Shown: piece after piece, positions 47,640 through 56,597 of the stretch
Numbering within the stretch: position 1 is the first letter of the stretch
How the letters are laid out: each line of letters starts with the position of its first letter
NCBI RefSeq assembly: GCF_023050945.1
Contig: NZ_JALKIM010000011.1
Location: 1 to 64,000, forward strand
Reading direction: 5' to 3'
DNA from: Anaerobiospirillum sp. NML120448
Lineage (GTDB): Bacteria; Pseudomonadota; Gammaproteobacteria; Enterobacterales; Succinivibrionaceae
Length of the DNA stretch: 64,000 nt
Translations under genes and position numbers: made by a program
Notes under the pieces: model-generated
Seen by the model: only the letters and a program-made list of their open reading frames with translations
Told to the model about the DNA's origin: nothing
Database searches by the model: none

Positions 47640-48059
47640 AGTAGATAGCTAAAAAATCCTTCTGACAGCCAATTTGCTGTTGTACTGACACCAATCTATA
47701 TATGGAACCTCTAAGCTCGCACTTATGAGCTAACTGCTAACTGTAGGTTTAGGCACTTTCATAATCAATACCAAGCGCAGGATAGAGCTACGATGCAAGC
47801 AGCCTATTAGGTTAGAGGAGTATTAGTGGTTAAATTGAAAGACCATTACATACTATCTAACCAAATTGGCATCTTAATTTGCTAATTGTTTTGTGCTTTT
47901 CCACAATTTTACTGGCTGATTAGTTTAGAGGCATTTGTTCAATGATTTTTCAATTTAACCACTAGGCGTACATTTCCACGCTACTAAAACTTACCCCACA
48001 TTGATTTAAAGAGGCTTGCATATTAGTGCAGGCCTTTTTTGTTATTTGAGGCTAAAAAA
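47640..48059. other. Remnant spacer with terminator before the phage-like genes
   Basis: No gene is supported. At 48012-48040 AGGCTTGCA and TGCAGGCCT pair over 9 bp with a TTTTTT tail, an intrinsic terminator on the plus strand, only about 20 bases before the next gene. Confidence 0.5.
48012..48040 (+). terminator. Intrinsic terminator before the phage-like module
   Basis: AGGCTTGCA-TATTAG-TGCAGGCCT followed by TTTTT. It separates the decayed region upstream from the intact gene set that follows. Confidence 0.75.
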
Positions 48060-48356
48060 ATGATACCTAATAAATTGCCACCATATCTCTTCTTTAAATT
48101 AACTAACTACTCTTGTAGCGAAGACTTGAGCCATCTATTCACTGAGCCTTTAAAAGTTTTAGGCCCTAATGAGCTTGTAACTGCTTTGCAGTTCACCGCA
48201 CAAAAGGCAGCCGAAGACTTTAGGGACACAGCGCACAACAGCAGCACTTGCAAAGGCAGTGCACGCAGGGCTAACGGCGACAATGGAAGCACAGCACAGC
48301 CATTAGTTAAAACTGGAGCCATGCTTAACTCTATCGTATGGAATCTAAGGAGATAA
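48060..48356 (+). CDS. Small phage-tail-completion-like protein (tentative)
   Basis: 98 residues from the ATG at 48060, with GAGG eight bases upstream. The C-terminal QPLVKTGAMLNSI resembles the P-L-x-x-T-G-x-x-x-x-S-I signature near the end of phage tail-completion/HK97-gp10-like and virion-morphogenesis proteins. Those proteins are usually 120-170 residues and continue past this signature; here the stop comes five residues later, so the copy is probably truncated. Its stop at 48356 lies six bases before the start of the next gene, inside the same short transcript. Family call is weak. Confidence 0.4.
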   Translation: MIPNKLPPYLFFKLTNYSCSEDLSHLFTEPLKVLGPNELVTALQFTAQKAAEDFRDTAHNSSTCKGSARRANGDNGSTAQPLVKTGAMLNSIVWNLRR

Positions 48357-48361
48357 ATAAT

Positions 48362-49732
48362 ATGGCTAAGCCAACAAAAACTACCAAGCAGCAAATAGAC
48401 TTTGCAATAGGCGTGGTTTTTGGTCATATTCTTTATGAGGCTATGAACGACTTAGCTCTCATGATAATTTCTGACTCATTGCGCTGGATTACAATTCACC
48501 CTAACGGTAAACAGCATAAAGGCCGAGCATGCAAAATTGACTCAGAAACAGGCCAGATTAAAGGCGGAAACCTTCCGCATAATTTCTACAATAAGCCACT
48601 AAAGCAGGCTTTTGAACAAGCTGACAATAGTGAAGATAATCATTATTTTGCCTTACAAAGCACTGACTTGCCTAAAACTCAAAAAGGCAATGCACGCCCC
48701 TCAATAAAACCGCAAAAACTATCCCTAACAGAGTTAAAGGCTGCTAACATTCAAGGCGAACAAAGTCTAAAAGCCAATCCACTACCAAGTCGATTTAAAG
48801 ACAAGTATGAGGGCATAAATTACCTTAAAAAACTTATGCCTAATACAAGGTATATCATTGATGATTTGCCTGTTAATGTTATTTACAGCCTTGCAAAAGG
48901 TTTATATTATTTTGGGCATTATTTTCCTTTTATTCTTGTGCGTGGTGTTGATGAGATTAACGAGTATAAGCTAAAGGTAGCTTTATATGAATCTCAGGCC
49001 AAGCAGCGCAAGCAAGTGATAAGCGCATTTAATTCAAACAAAGAGCTTATCAACAGAATAAAAATCCAATCTGAACAGTCAATAAGTTGGTTAAACAACT
49101 CTATAAAAGGACTTTCAGAAAATGAACTTCCTAATGTGCTCGATACTCTCGATTTTATTTATCCAATAGCTGATACCGACAGAAAGCCAGATGGCTCCTT
49201 AAAAGATGATGTTTATAAAAATCTTTTAAAGTTTTCTTTTCAACACAAATGTAACAAAACTAAAGATAAAGCACTTCTTGAAAAAGGCCTTATCATAAGC
49301 AAACCTCTAAGTCTTGGCAATAATGTAGCAGCGTGTTTTTATAAAGACTCTATCACTTTAAATGGCCTGTATTATGGTTATGATTCAGACATGAAACTTA
49401 GAAGATATTACTCCACCAAAGTACAAGAAGGCTGGACTTTTGAGCTTTCATCTGACTTTAACCCTCATATTGCTATTTTTATCCACGAACTCGCTCATGC
49501 AATAGATTATCAACTTGAAATCAGTCACTCTAAAGCTGTAATTGTTGACTATAATAATTATGTAACAGAAATGCGGCGCAAAAAAGTGACAAGCTATGCT
49601 TATCTTAATATCGAAGAGTATGTAGCTCAGATTATTTCAGAGGCAATAACAGCTAAAAGCAAGACTAGAAAGGCTCAAAAATTATTGCTTCATTCAATGG
49701 ATCTTTGTCATAGAAAATCACAAAAGGATTAA
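48362..49732 (+). CDS. Putative phage-derived zinc metallopeptidase (HExxH), effector-like
   Basis: 456 residues from the ATG at 48362, with AAGGAGA upstream. An N-terminal module (TKTTKQQIDFAIGVVFGHIL, then SLRWITIHPNGKQHKG) is typical of phage-encoded MuF-like or polyvalent proteins, where RWIT.HPNG.....G and a GG segment precede variable C-terminal domains. The C-terminal third has a zinc-protease motif FIHELAHAIDY with His375, Glu376 and His379, and an EEYVAQIISEA helix about 40 residues later that could supply the third ligand. No signal peptide. The next gene starts two bases after its stop. Reading: a metallopeptidase effector and its partner. Peptidase activity is inferred from the motif; the target is unknown. 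Confidence 0.6.
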   Translation: MAKPTKTTKQQIDFAIGVVFGHILYEAMNDLALMIISDSLRWITIHPNGKQHKGRACKIDSETGQIKGGNLPHNFYNKPLKQAFEQADNSEDNHYFALQSTDLPKTQKGNARPSIKPQKLSLTELKAANIQGEQSLKANPLPSRFKDKYEGINYLKKLMPNTRYIIDDLPVNVIYSLAKGLYYFGHYFPFILVRGVDEINEYKLKVALYESQAKQRKQVISAFNSNKELINRIKIQSEQSISWLNNSIKGLSENELPNVLDTLDFIYPIADTDRKPDGSLKDDVYKNLLKFSFQHKCNKTKDKALLEKGLIISKPLSLGNNVAACFYKDSITLNGLYYGYDSDMKLRRYYSTKVQEGWTFELSSDFNPHIAIFIHELAHAIDYQLEISHSKAVIVDYNNYVTEMRRKKVTSYAYLNIEEYVAQIISEAITAKSKTRKAQKLLLHSMDLCHRKSQKD

Positions 49733-49734
49733 TT

Positions 49735-50274
49735 ATGGATTTTGATGTTCATATTGCGGACAGTGTGTCAGAGGATCTCTTAGATATCATTCGCTGCAAG
49801 TATTGGTTTATTGATTTGTCTTTGTACCTGCTCCATGTCAACAATGGAGACGGCAAAGAGCTAGTAAAGGCTGTCAAGTCGTATGCTTTTTTCAGGGAAA
49901 AAACCGAGGAGGCTGATTACTGTAGATCTTTAATTGAATTTTCTGCTGACAATTTAAGAAATGGGCCAACATTCTATTCTTGCACACCTGAATACATGGA
50001 CTATCTTAAAAGCGGTGGTAAGGCTAGCATGACTTATGAAGCCGCATTACAAAGGCTAGAGTTTGAACGAAAGTGCAATTGTCCTTTTAACCATGACAAT
50101 TACGAAGTTCGACTTAAGTTTATCAATGAGCTAAAAAAATTTCGTAGTACGGTATATGAGTATTTAATTGACAAGGAAAAACCTGAGGGAGAATTACTTT
50201 CTCCTAAACAAGTACTCCATGTCATTGCTAAATTTTTTGCTTATGAAGTCGTGTTTTGTGAACCGTTATTTTAA
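49735..50274 (+). CDS. Small partner protein of the metallopeptidase (possible immunity protein)
   Basis: 179 residues, not recognised as any family. It is acidic-to-neutral and rich in aromatic residues, with a central CRSLIEFSADNLRNGPTFYS and a C-terminal helix-rich FFAYEVVF. No signal peptide or membrane segment. The ATG lies two bases after the stop of the metallopeptidase gene, so the two must be co-translated, and an intrinsic terminator follows directly. Tight coupling of a putative toxic enzyme to a small soluble orphan is typical of toxin-immunity pairs, but that role is inference. Confidence 0.5.
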   Translation: MDFDVHIADSVSEDLLDIIRCKYWFIDLSLYLLHVNNGDGKELVKAVKSYAFFREKTEEADYCRSLIEFSADNLRNGPTFYSCTPEYMDYLKSGGKASMTYEAALQRLEFERKCNCPFNHDNYEVRLKFINELKKFRSTVYEYLIDKEKPEGELLSPKQVLHVIAKFFAYEVVFCEPLF

Positions 50275-50286
50275 AGTAAATTAATG

Positions 50287-50308
50287 GCCCCTATTACGGG
50301 GCTTTTTT
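50287..50308 (+). terminator. Terminator of the metallopeptidase-partner operon
   Basis: GCCCC-TATTAC-GGGGC followed by TTTTTT, 12 bases after the partner gene stop. Confidence 0.85.
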
Positions 50309-50332
50309 ATTGCCTATTAACTGAGGTTGTTT

Positions 50333-50491
50333 ATGACTAAAACCACTGAAAGCAAGCGACGGCGTGATATGGCTATTGGTATAGCTATCGGTCATCTTAT
50401 TGGGGACACGATAACCGCACTTAATAGCAATATCGCTAATGATGAAGCTCGTTGGATTACCGCTAAAAGCAAGGATAGGCGGCAGCAGTAA
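50333..50491 (+). pseudogene. Short second copy of the N-terminal module, cut off
   Basis: The frame from the ATG near 50333 encodes about 52 residues (MTKTTESKRRRDMAIGIAIG, then HLIGDTITALNSNIANDEAR, WITAKSKDRRQQ) and stops. It aligns with the first 48 residues of the metallopeptidase protein at TKTT, AIG, GH and RWIT. A GAGG element lies just upstream. After the RWIT point the likeness ends and the frame closes, so the original C-terminal domain has been lost or replaced. Confidence 0.6.
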
Positions 50492-51472
50492 AAGATTCTT
50501 AATTGTCTCTGGAGCTGGGTTATCTTTTCTAAAAGGGCGGCCCTACGTAAAAAATGCAAGGCATGCTACTAAATCTTATGAAGCTTTGCGTGTAAAGAGC
50601 AGCACAAGCAGCATTATAAATAAACGCAAAAGAGCTAAGGTCTTTGCAAAAGGCAGTTAAGAACTTGCTCTAAAGCATAAGCATTAAGCGCAGAAAAAGG
50701 CAGCCATATAAGCAAAGGCTAAAGCTCCAGTTACTGCTACTGCTCAAAATGGTGTTAAGAATAAACAAGCTAACTCTCAAAAGACTGATAGAGCAACGCA
50801 CCATGGGTTTTATCTGCTCACCCCAGGCAAATATTTGTTCATTTTTTTTCAAAGCTAACTGAATCAACGGCGCAGCATTGGACTAAAGCTCAATGGCACA
50901 AAGAAACTAAAGTCGCAGCTCTGGCATCAGGCTAAATAAGCCTTAGAGCAAGGCAAGTGTAAATAAATAAGCATGATGATTTAGAGAGCTATCAGGCATG
51001 CTAATTTGCGCTTGCTATGCATAGAGTCATAGCTGGTGACTAGAATGTTGAGGCTACAATGTTGTTCTTGAGCCAGACCTTCACGATAGAAGCAAGCTTG
51101 CTCCTCACTATCTCTTTTTGTTTGCTTAATGTGCTAAGGATTTTTTAGCTGTGCTTTTGCGGATGTAAATGGGCACGCTCATTTTTTTGAAAGATTTATA
51201 GGCTAATTGTTGAGTGAACTTTTAGCCATACATGTGAACTTTGGGTTTGCAAACTATGCATTAGGCCTTTGTAAATTATCAAAAGCTAAGCAAGGCAACA
51301 AATAGCCTGTTTTTCGTAGTTGTGGACTAGCTTAAAAATAATTTTCTTAGAAAGTTGGAGCTAGGGAAACAAATCTTGTTGCAGTATTACTGCAAAAATT
51401 CCTAAAATTTTACCAATAACAACACTTTAACCCCCTAAATATTTGAGCTGGCTCACTAATTTAACTTTTTAT
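50492..51472. other. Decayed stretch after the phage-like module
   Basis: No intact gene. Fragments such as AKAPVTATAQNGVKNKQANS near 50720-50780 are protein-like but short and broken. The right half (51100-51470) is AT-rich and contains the leader of the second GH31 gene. Confidence 0.4.
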
Positions 51473-51486
51473 TGTGTCCGTGCACA
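51473..51486. promoter_or_regulatory. Operator-like palindrome upstream of the second GH31 gene
   Basis: TGTGTCCGTGCACA fits the pattern TGTGnnCGnGCACA found before yicI and the symporter gene. A half-copy, GTGTGCTCAC, lies about 60 bases further on (near 51543). Confidence 0.6.
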
Positions 51487-51656
51487 CTTTTTTATTTTTT
51501 GATGATTAAACTATTAGCCTAAAGTGACACAACTTATCAAAAGTGTGCTCACTTTAATAGGAGAACAACTATGTCTACGTATTAATTGCGTAGGTTTAAG
51601 TTTACGTGTGCAGTTAAAACTAAAAGACTTATTTTAGTTTGTGAGGAGTTTTACTT

Positions 51657-53732
51657 ATGGCAGGAATTATCGAGCAAAAGGACGGCAAGTTATATCGCTA
51701 CTTTGAGGGTCAAACTACCTGTATTGAGCCATGGGGTGCCAATGCTTTACGTGTACGCTCTGTAATGATGGGCTACGATATGGCTGCTGATGATTTTGCT
51801 TTAACCCAAGAGGTTGACAGTCAATATCGTGCTGGCAATGCCAATAGTGAAATCAAAATCTGGGCTGAGCGTCAGACTGTAGTATCAAACTTCCCAGGTG
51901 AGAGCTATATTGATGTACCTTGCGGCTCTATTACCAATGGCGATATTCGTGCTGAGATCACCGCTGGTGGTAAGATTAATTTCTACCAAGTAAAAACCAA
52001 CAAATTACTCTTGGAGGAGTTTGCTCGTAACCGTCTAGATGGTCACTCTAAGGACTTAAGCGCACTTGAAATCTTAGGCCGTGAGTTTATGCCACATCGT
52101 GGTGGTGACTTCCAGTTAACTGCCCGCTTTGAGCCAAATGCTGATGAGCGTATTTATGGCATGGGCCAATACCAACAGCCATATTTAAACTTAAAGGGCT
52201 GCACTCTTGAGCTTGCTCAACGTAACTCCCAAGCTTCTGTACCTTTCATGATTTCCACTCAAGGCTATGGTTTCTTATGGAATAACCCAGCTGTGGGTAA
52301 AGTAACCTTTGCTAAGAACTTAACTGAGTGGGTAGCTTACTCTACAAAGAAATTAGATTACTGGATTTGTGCTGGTGATACCCCTGCTCAAATTGAAGAG
52401 CAATATGCCTCTGTAACTGGCACTGTTCCTATGATGCCTGATTATGCTATGGGCTTTTGGCAATGCAAGTTAAGATATGCCACCCAAGAGCAATTACTTG
52501 AGGTTGCTCGTGAGTACAAGAGAAGAGGCCTACCAATTGACGTTATTGTGTGCGACTTCTTCCACTGGGAGCACCAAGGCGACTGGGCTTTTGATAAGAC
52601 CTACTGGCCAGATCCTGATGCCATGATCAAAGAACTCAATGACATGGGTATCGAGTTAATGGTTTCTATTTGGCCTACAGTTGAAACCAAGTCTGTTAAC
52701 TTTAAAGAGCTCAATGAGCGTGGCTATTTAATCCGTACCGAGCGTGGCCTTCAATATGGTATGGACTTTATGGCACCAACTATTCACTTTGATGCTACTA
52801 ATCCAGGTGCTCGTGAATTTGTTTGGGACGTTGCTAAGAAGAACTACTACGATAAGGGCGTAAAGTGCTTCTGGTTAGATGAGGCTGAGCCAGAGTATAA
52901 GATCTACGACTTTGATCATTTCCGCTACTATGCAGGTTCTAATGCTCAAATTGGTAACCAATTCCCTGTAATGTATGCTAAGACTTTCTTTGATGGCTTA
53001 AAGAAAGAAGGTCATGAAAAGATTATTAACCTCCTACGTTGTGCCTGGGCTGGCTCTCAAAAGTATGGCGCTTTAGTATGGTCTGGTGATATCGGTACTA
53101 GCTTTGCCGCTATGCGCAACCAGATTGCTGCTGGCTTAAATATGGGTCTTGCTGGTATTACCTGGTGGACTACTGATATCGGTGGCTTCCATGGTGGTAA
53201 TCCAAATGATGAGGCTTATCGTGAGGTCTTTGCTCGTTGGTTCGAGTGGGGCACTTTCTGCCCTGTAATGCGTGTTCACGGTGATCGTGAGCCACGCCAA
53301 GACCCAGTAGGAACCACTGGTGGCGCAATGTGCTGCTCAGGCGGCCCTAACGAGGTTTACTCCTATGGCGATCGTGTTTACGAGATTTGTAAGAAGTACA
53401 TGGATTACCGTGTTAAGCTCAAGCCATACATTAAAGAGCTTATGGAAGCTGCTCACAAGAAGGGTACTCCAGTAATTCGCCCTATGTTCTATGACTTCCC
53501 AGAGGACAAGGCTACTTACGATTACGAAGATCAACACATGTTCGGCCCAAGCCTCTTAATTGCCCCAATTTATGAGGCAGGTTTAGAGCAAAAGCAGGTT
53601 TACCTCCCTAAGGGTGCTTCATGGCGCAATATCCACACCAACGAAGTATTCGAGGGTGGTCAAGTAGTAACTGTTGCTACCCCACTTGAGATCACTCCTG
53701 TATTTGCTCGAGATGGCTTTGATCTTATCTAA
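51657..53732 (+). CDS. GH31 alpha-xylosidase/alpha-glucosidase, second type
   Basis: 691 residues, a GH31 enzyme of a different branch from YicI. Seen are ERIYGMGQYQQPYLN, VPFMISTQGYGFLWNNP, VIVCDFFHWEHQGDW, the nucleophile in CFWLDEAEPE near residue 405, the acid/base Asp in LVWSGDIGTSF near 480, and TTDIGGFHGG. The WLDEAEPE motif is usual in XylS-like alpha-xylosidases. No signal peptide. AGTTTGTGAGGAG serves as ribosome site. A likely role is removing alpha-xylosyl groups, or another alpha-sugar, from imported oligosaccharides, under the same operator as yicI. Confidence 0.88.
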   Translation: MAGIIEQKDGKLYRYFEGQTTCIEPWGANALRVRSVMMGYDMAADDFALTQEVDSQYRAGNANSEIKIWAERQTVVSNFPGESYIDVPCGSITNGDIRAEITAGGKINFYQVKTNKLLLEEFARNRLDGHSKDLSALEILGREFMPHRGGDFQLTARFEPNADERIYGMGQYQQPYLNLKGCTLELAQRNSQASVPFMISTQGYGFLWNNPAVGKVTFAKNLTEWVAYSTKKLDYWICAGDTPAQIEEQYASVTGTVPMMPDYAMGFWQCKLRYATQEQLLEVAREYKRRGLPIDVIVCDFFHWEHQGDWAFDKTYWPDPDAMIKELNDMGIELMVSIWPTVETKSVNFKELNERGYLIRTERGLQYGMDFMAPTIHFDATNPGAREFVWDVAKKNYYDKGVKCFWLDEAEPEYKIYDFDHFRYYAGSNAQIGNQFPVMYAKTFFDGLKKEGHEKIINLLRCAWAGSQKYGALVWSGDIGTSFAAMRNQIAAGLNMGLAGITWWTTDIGGFHGGNPNDEAYREVFARWFEWGTFCPVMRVHGDREPRQDPVGTTGGAMCCSGGPNEVYSYGDRVYEICKKYMDYRVKLKPYIKELMEAAHKKGTPVIRPMFYDFPEDKATYDYEDQHMFGPSLLIAPIYEAGLEQKQVYLPKGASWRNIHTNEVFEGGQVVTVATPLEITPVFARDGFDLI

Positions 53733-54147
53733 CTTTTTACTAGCTGTAACGCTACAGCCTAAACCAATCAAACATCTAGAGTAATTCTATATTTACTCAC
53801 CAAAGCGGCCACAAGCCTATGGCCGCTTTTTTTAGAACTATTTCAGTTTACTGCTTAGCACTTTTTAAGGTTAATTAGAGTTCTAAGCAGTAAGCTCAAA
53901 TCATAATAATCTATCAGTATCTAATGAGTACTTACTAAGCTACTATGCTTTTTAGTGTTTAATTTAATGGTTAGCTCTTTACCTTGTGACTTTCAAGGCT
54001 TTTCTTGCAACCCATCCTTGCAAGTTAAACTTAATTTCTAGCTAAAAGCCCCCTAAACTTTTAGCTAAGCCCAAGCCTCAGGTAATGTCATACTGTTAAT
54101 AAAAACACTTATATAAGCCATTTTTTGTGAGGAAAGAGGATTTTATA
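53733..54147. other. Spacer between the second GH31 gene and the GH120 gene
   Basis: Apart from the terminator at 53802-53833, nothing distinct is seen. AT-rich. No copy of the operator pattern was found, so the GH120 gene may have a separate promoter or control. Confidence 0.4.
53802..53833 (+). terminator. Terminator of the second GH31 gene
   Basis: AAAGCGGCCA-CAAGCCTA-TGGCCGCTTT with a TTTTTTT tail, a near-perfect 10-bp stem. Confidence 0.9.
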
Positions 54148-56121
54148 ATGGCTATTTATCACGTTAATCAGAAGTTAGGTTGTGATTGCAATTGCGGCTG
54201 TGCTGACAAGCCTTTTGCTACTATTAATCAAGCTGCCCAAGTTGCCCTTGCTGGTGATGAGATTATCATTCATGAGGGTGTTTACCGTGAGCGTGTTGCT
54301 CCTCGTTGGGGTGGTAAGTCCAATACTAATCGTATTACCTACCAAGCAGCCGCTGGCGAGCATGTTGTAATTAAGGGCTCTGAGGTTATCAGCGCTTGGG
54401 AAGATGCAAAGCTTGAAGGCGCTAAAGTTCCAGTATTTAAGGCTGTAATTTCTAATGATATCTTTGGTGATTACAACCCATACGACACCAAGCTCTATGG
54501 CGACTGGTTAATGGATCCATTCCCATGCCCATTACACACTGGTGATGTTTATTTCGATGGTAAATCTCTTTATGAGGCCGTAACTTTAGACGAGTTAAAA
54601 GATCCTAAAGTTCGCAAAACTGGCCCTTGCTCACCATGGTGCGGCACTGAGGAAGTCATTCCAAATTGTGAAAACACTGTTTTCTTATGGCACGCTGTAG
54701 TTGATCATAAGGCTAACACCACCACTATTTACGCTCACTTTGGCAACTTCACTAAAGAGCAATTAGCCGACCACCTAATCGAAATTAACGTTCGTGAGAC
54801 CTTATTTGCTCCAAGCCAAGTTAATACCAACTACTTAACTGTTCGTGGTATTGAGTTTGCTCATGGCGCTACCCAATGGGCTCCACCTACTGGCGTTCAA
54901 AGAGGTATGCTTGACACTTACTGGTCAAAGGGCTGGATCATTGAGCACTGCCATTTCCATGATGCAAAGACCTCTGCTGTTTCCATTGGTAAAGAGATTT
55001 CTACTGGTGATAATGAGTCTACTCGCTTCAAGCGCAAGCCAGGCTACCAGCACCAACTTGAGGATGTCTTTAAGGCTGTAAACCGTGGCTGGAGCTTCGA
55101 TATTATTGGTAGCCATATTATCCGCTACAACGTAATGCACGATTGCGGACAAAACGGTATTGTTGGTCACTTAGGCTGCATTGGCTCTGACATTCACCAC
55201 AACAAGATCTACAACATTGCTATGAAGCATGAGTTCTTCGGCCATGAAATTGCTGGCATTAAGCTCCATGCTGCTCTCGATGTTCGTATCCACCACAATG
55301 AGTTCTACAACTGTACTTTAGGTACTTGGCTTGATTGGGAAGCTCAGGGCACTCAAGTTTGCAACAATGTATACTACGACAACTATCGTGACATTATGAT
55401 TGAAGTAACTCATGGCCCATGCTTAGTTGCTAACAACATTTTTGCCTCTGAGTACAACTTTGATAACGTAGCCCAAGGCTCTGCTTTAGTAAACAACATC
55501 TTTGCAGGCTTTACTCGTCATATTGATACTCGTGATCGTGCTACCCCTTATCATGCCGCTCACTCCACTGCAGTAACTGGCTTTGCTGTTGTTTACTCAG
55601 GTGATGACCGTGTTTACGGCAACTACTTTATTGGCGGCAACTCCAACCATCCAGAGGCTAAATACGGTACTGCTCACTACAATGGCCATCCATCAACCTT
55701 TGAGGAGTACAACAAGTTAACCTTTGGTACTTGCCAGCATGACCACGATAAGTTCCACCTTATCAATGATCCTGTTTACATTGACCACAATGTTTACCTC
55801 AAGTATGCTCCTGTTTATGAGTCAGAGCAGCACTTTGTAAAGACCTCTCATGATCCTAAGCTTAAGGTTTATCGCAATGAGCAAGGCTTAATGGTTGACT
55901 TTGATGCTACTGCTGAGATGTTAGGTTTAACCTTTGAAGCTATTACTACCAAGGCTCTTGGTGAGACCAGATTAAGCGAGTGTGCTTTTGAGAATCACGA
56001 TGGCTCTCCATTAACCATCGACACAGATCTTGTTGATAGCGCCCGCCCAGTAGATAAGGTATGCGTTGGCCCATTACAGAACTTAAAGGTTGGTGCCAAC
56101 ACCATCAAGATCTGGGACTAA
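54148..56121 (+). CDS. GH120 beta-xylosidase (parallel beta-helix)
   Basis: About 657 residues from the ATG at 54148, chosen over a GTG seven codons earlier because AGGAAAGAGGA lies before it. The start AIYHVNQ, then DKPFATINQAAQVALAGDEI, EGVYRERVAPRWGG and a long ladder of short beta-helix turns (NVMHDCGQNGIVG, NKIYNIAM, HNEFYNCTLG, NNVYYDN) match GH120. Probable catalytic residues lie in GTWLDWEAQG and IEVTHG, about 20 residues apart, as in the known Thermoanaerobacterium enzyme (Asp nucleophile and Glu acid/base). No signal peptide, so it should work inside the cell on xylo-oligosaccharides. The family is small and uncommon in gammaproteobacteria. Confidence 0.85.
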   Translation: MAIYHVNQKLGCDCNCGCADKPFATINQAAQVALAGDEIIIHEGVYRERVAPRWGGKSNTNRITYQAAAGEHVVIKGSEVISAWEDAKLEGAKVPVFKAVISNDIFGDYNPYDTKLYGDWLMDPFPCPLHTGDVYFDGKSLYEAVTLDELKDPKVRKTGPCSPWCGTEEVIPNCENTVFLWHAVVDHKANTTTIYAHFGNFTKEQLADHLIEINVRETLFAPSQVNTNYLTVRGIEFAHGATQWAPPTGVQRGMLDTYWSKGWIIEHCHFHDAKTSAVSIGKEISTGDNESTRFKRKPGYQHQLEDVFKAVNRGWSFDIIGSHIIRYNVMHDCGQNGIVGHLGCIGSDIHHNKIYNIAMKHEFFGHEIAGIKLHAALDVRIHHNEFYNCTLGTWLDWEAQGTQVCNNVYYDNYRDIMIEVTHGPCLVANNIFASEYNFDNVAQGSALVNNIFAGFTRHIDTRDRATPYHAAHSTAVTGFAVVYSGDDRVYGNYFIGGNSNHPEAKYGTAHYNGHPSTFEEYNKLTFGTCQHDHDKFHLINDPVYIDHNVYLKYAPVYESEQHFVKTSHDPKLKVYRNEQGLMVDFDATAEMLGLTFEAITTKALGETRLSECAFENHDGSPLTIDTDLVDSARPVDKVCVGPLQNLKVGANTIKIWD

Positions 56122-56167
56122 TGCTCTGTCCTATCTAACTTTGTAGTTTCATCCATTTATTTGCCCC

Positions 56168-56203
56168 ATAGCGGTCTATCTCCACCCTAGACCGCTATTT
56201 TTT
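56168..56203 (+). terminator. Terminator of the GH120 gene
   Basis: ATAGCGGTCTA (56168-56178) and TAGACCGCTAT (56188-56198) form a perfect 11-bp stem followed by TTTTTT. Confidence 0.95.
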
Positions 56204-56219
56204 AGCTTTTGGCTTTTTG

Positions 56220-56597
56220 CTAAAACATGTTAAGCCGTTTAAAAATAAAATCAGGCAGCATTTTGGTAGCAAGCATAATATAGCGCCACAGCCACATGGT
56301 ATAAACCACAGCCTTGGGCTTATAGTAGCTGTTAACAATATCGTAAGCTACTGTCTCTACACTGGCACTAATATAAGGAGGCAATTTCTTATGTGCGACC
56401 ATGCGAGTTTTTACATAGCCAGGCTTAATGTTAATTACATGAACTCCGCACCTATATAGCCTTACCCTAAGTCCCGACAAATAGGCACTCATTGCCGCCT
56501 TTGATGCTCCATAGTAATAATTAGAACATCGTCCCCTATCCCCAGCCACTGAGCTTATAACCATAATATGACCCTGCTTGCGTATTAAGCGGTACAC
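56220..56597 (-). pseudogene. Truncated short-chain dehydrogenase (C-terminal part)
   Basis: Residual 125 codons of a short-chain dehydrogenase/reductase. Visible are GHIMVISSVAGDRGR (with the catalytic-region Ser), the active-site YYYGASKAA (Tyr-x3-Lys) and IKPGYVKTRM, followed by a DprE2-like C-terminal extension ending in MLPDFIFKRL. The N-terminal Rossmann half with the TGxxxGIG nucleotide site is missing. The remaining frame begins at a GTG two bases out of phase with, and directly against, the end of an hsdS segment (about 56600). The type I island therefore appears to have entered, or been rearranged into, this gene. The missing half may lie beyond the right end of the window. Confidence 0.75.

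Noticed and set aside
48107-48427. Minus-strand frame opposite the phage-like genes
   Set aside because: It lies fully opposite better-supported plus-strand genes that have ribosome sites.
50439-50660. Basic 73-residue frame after the metallopeptidase module
   Set aside because: It overlaps the short second module copy in another phase, lacks a ribosome site and resembles no known protein.
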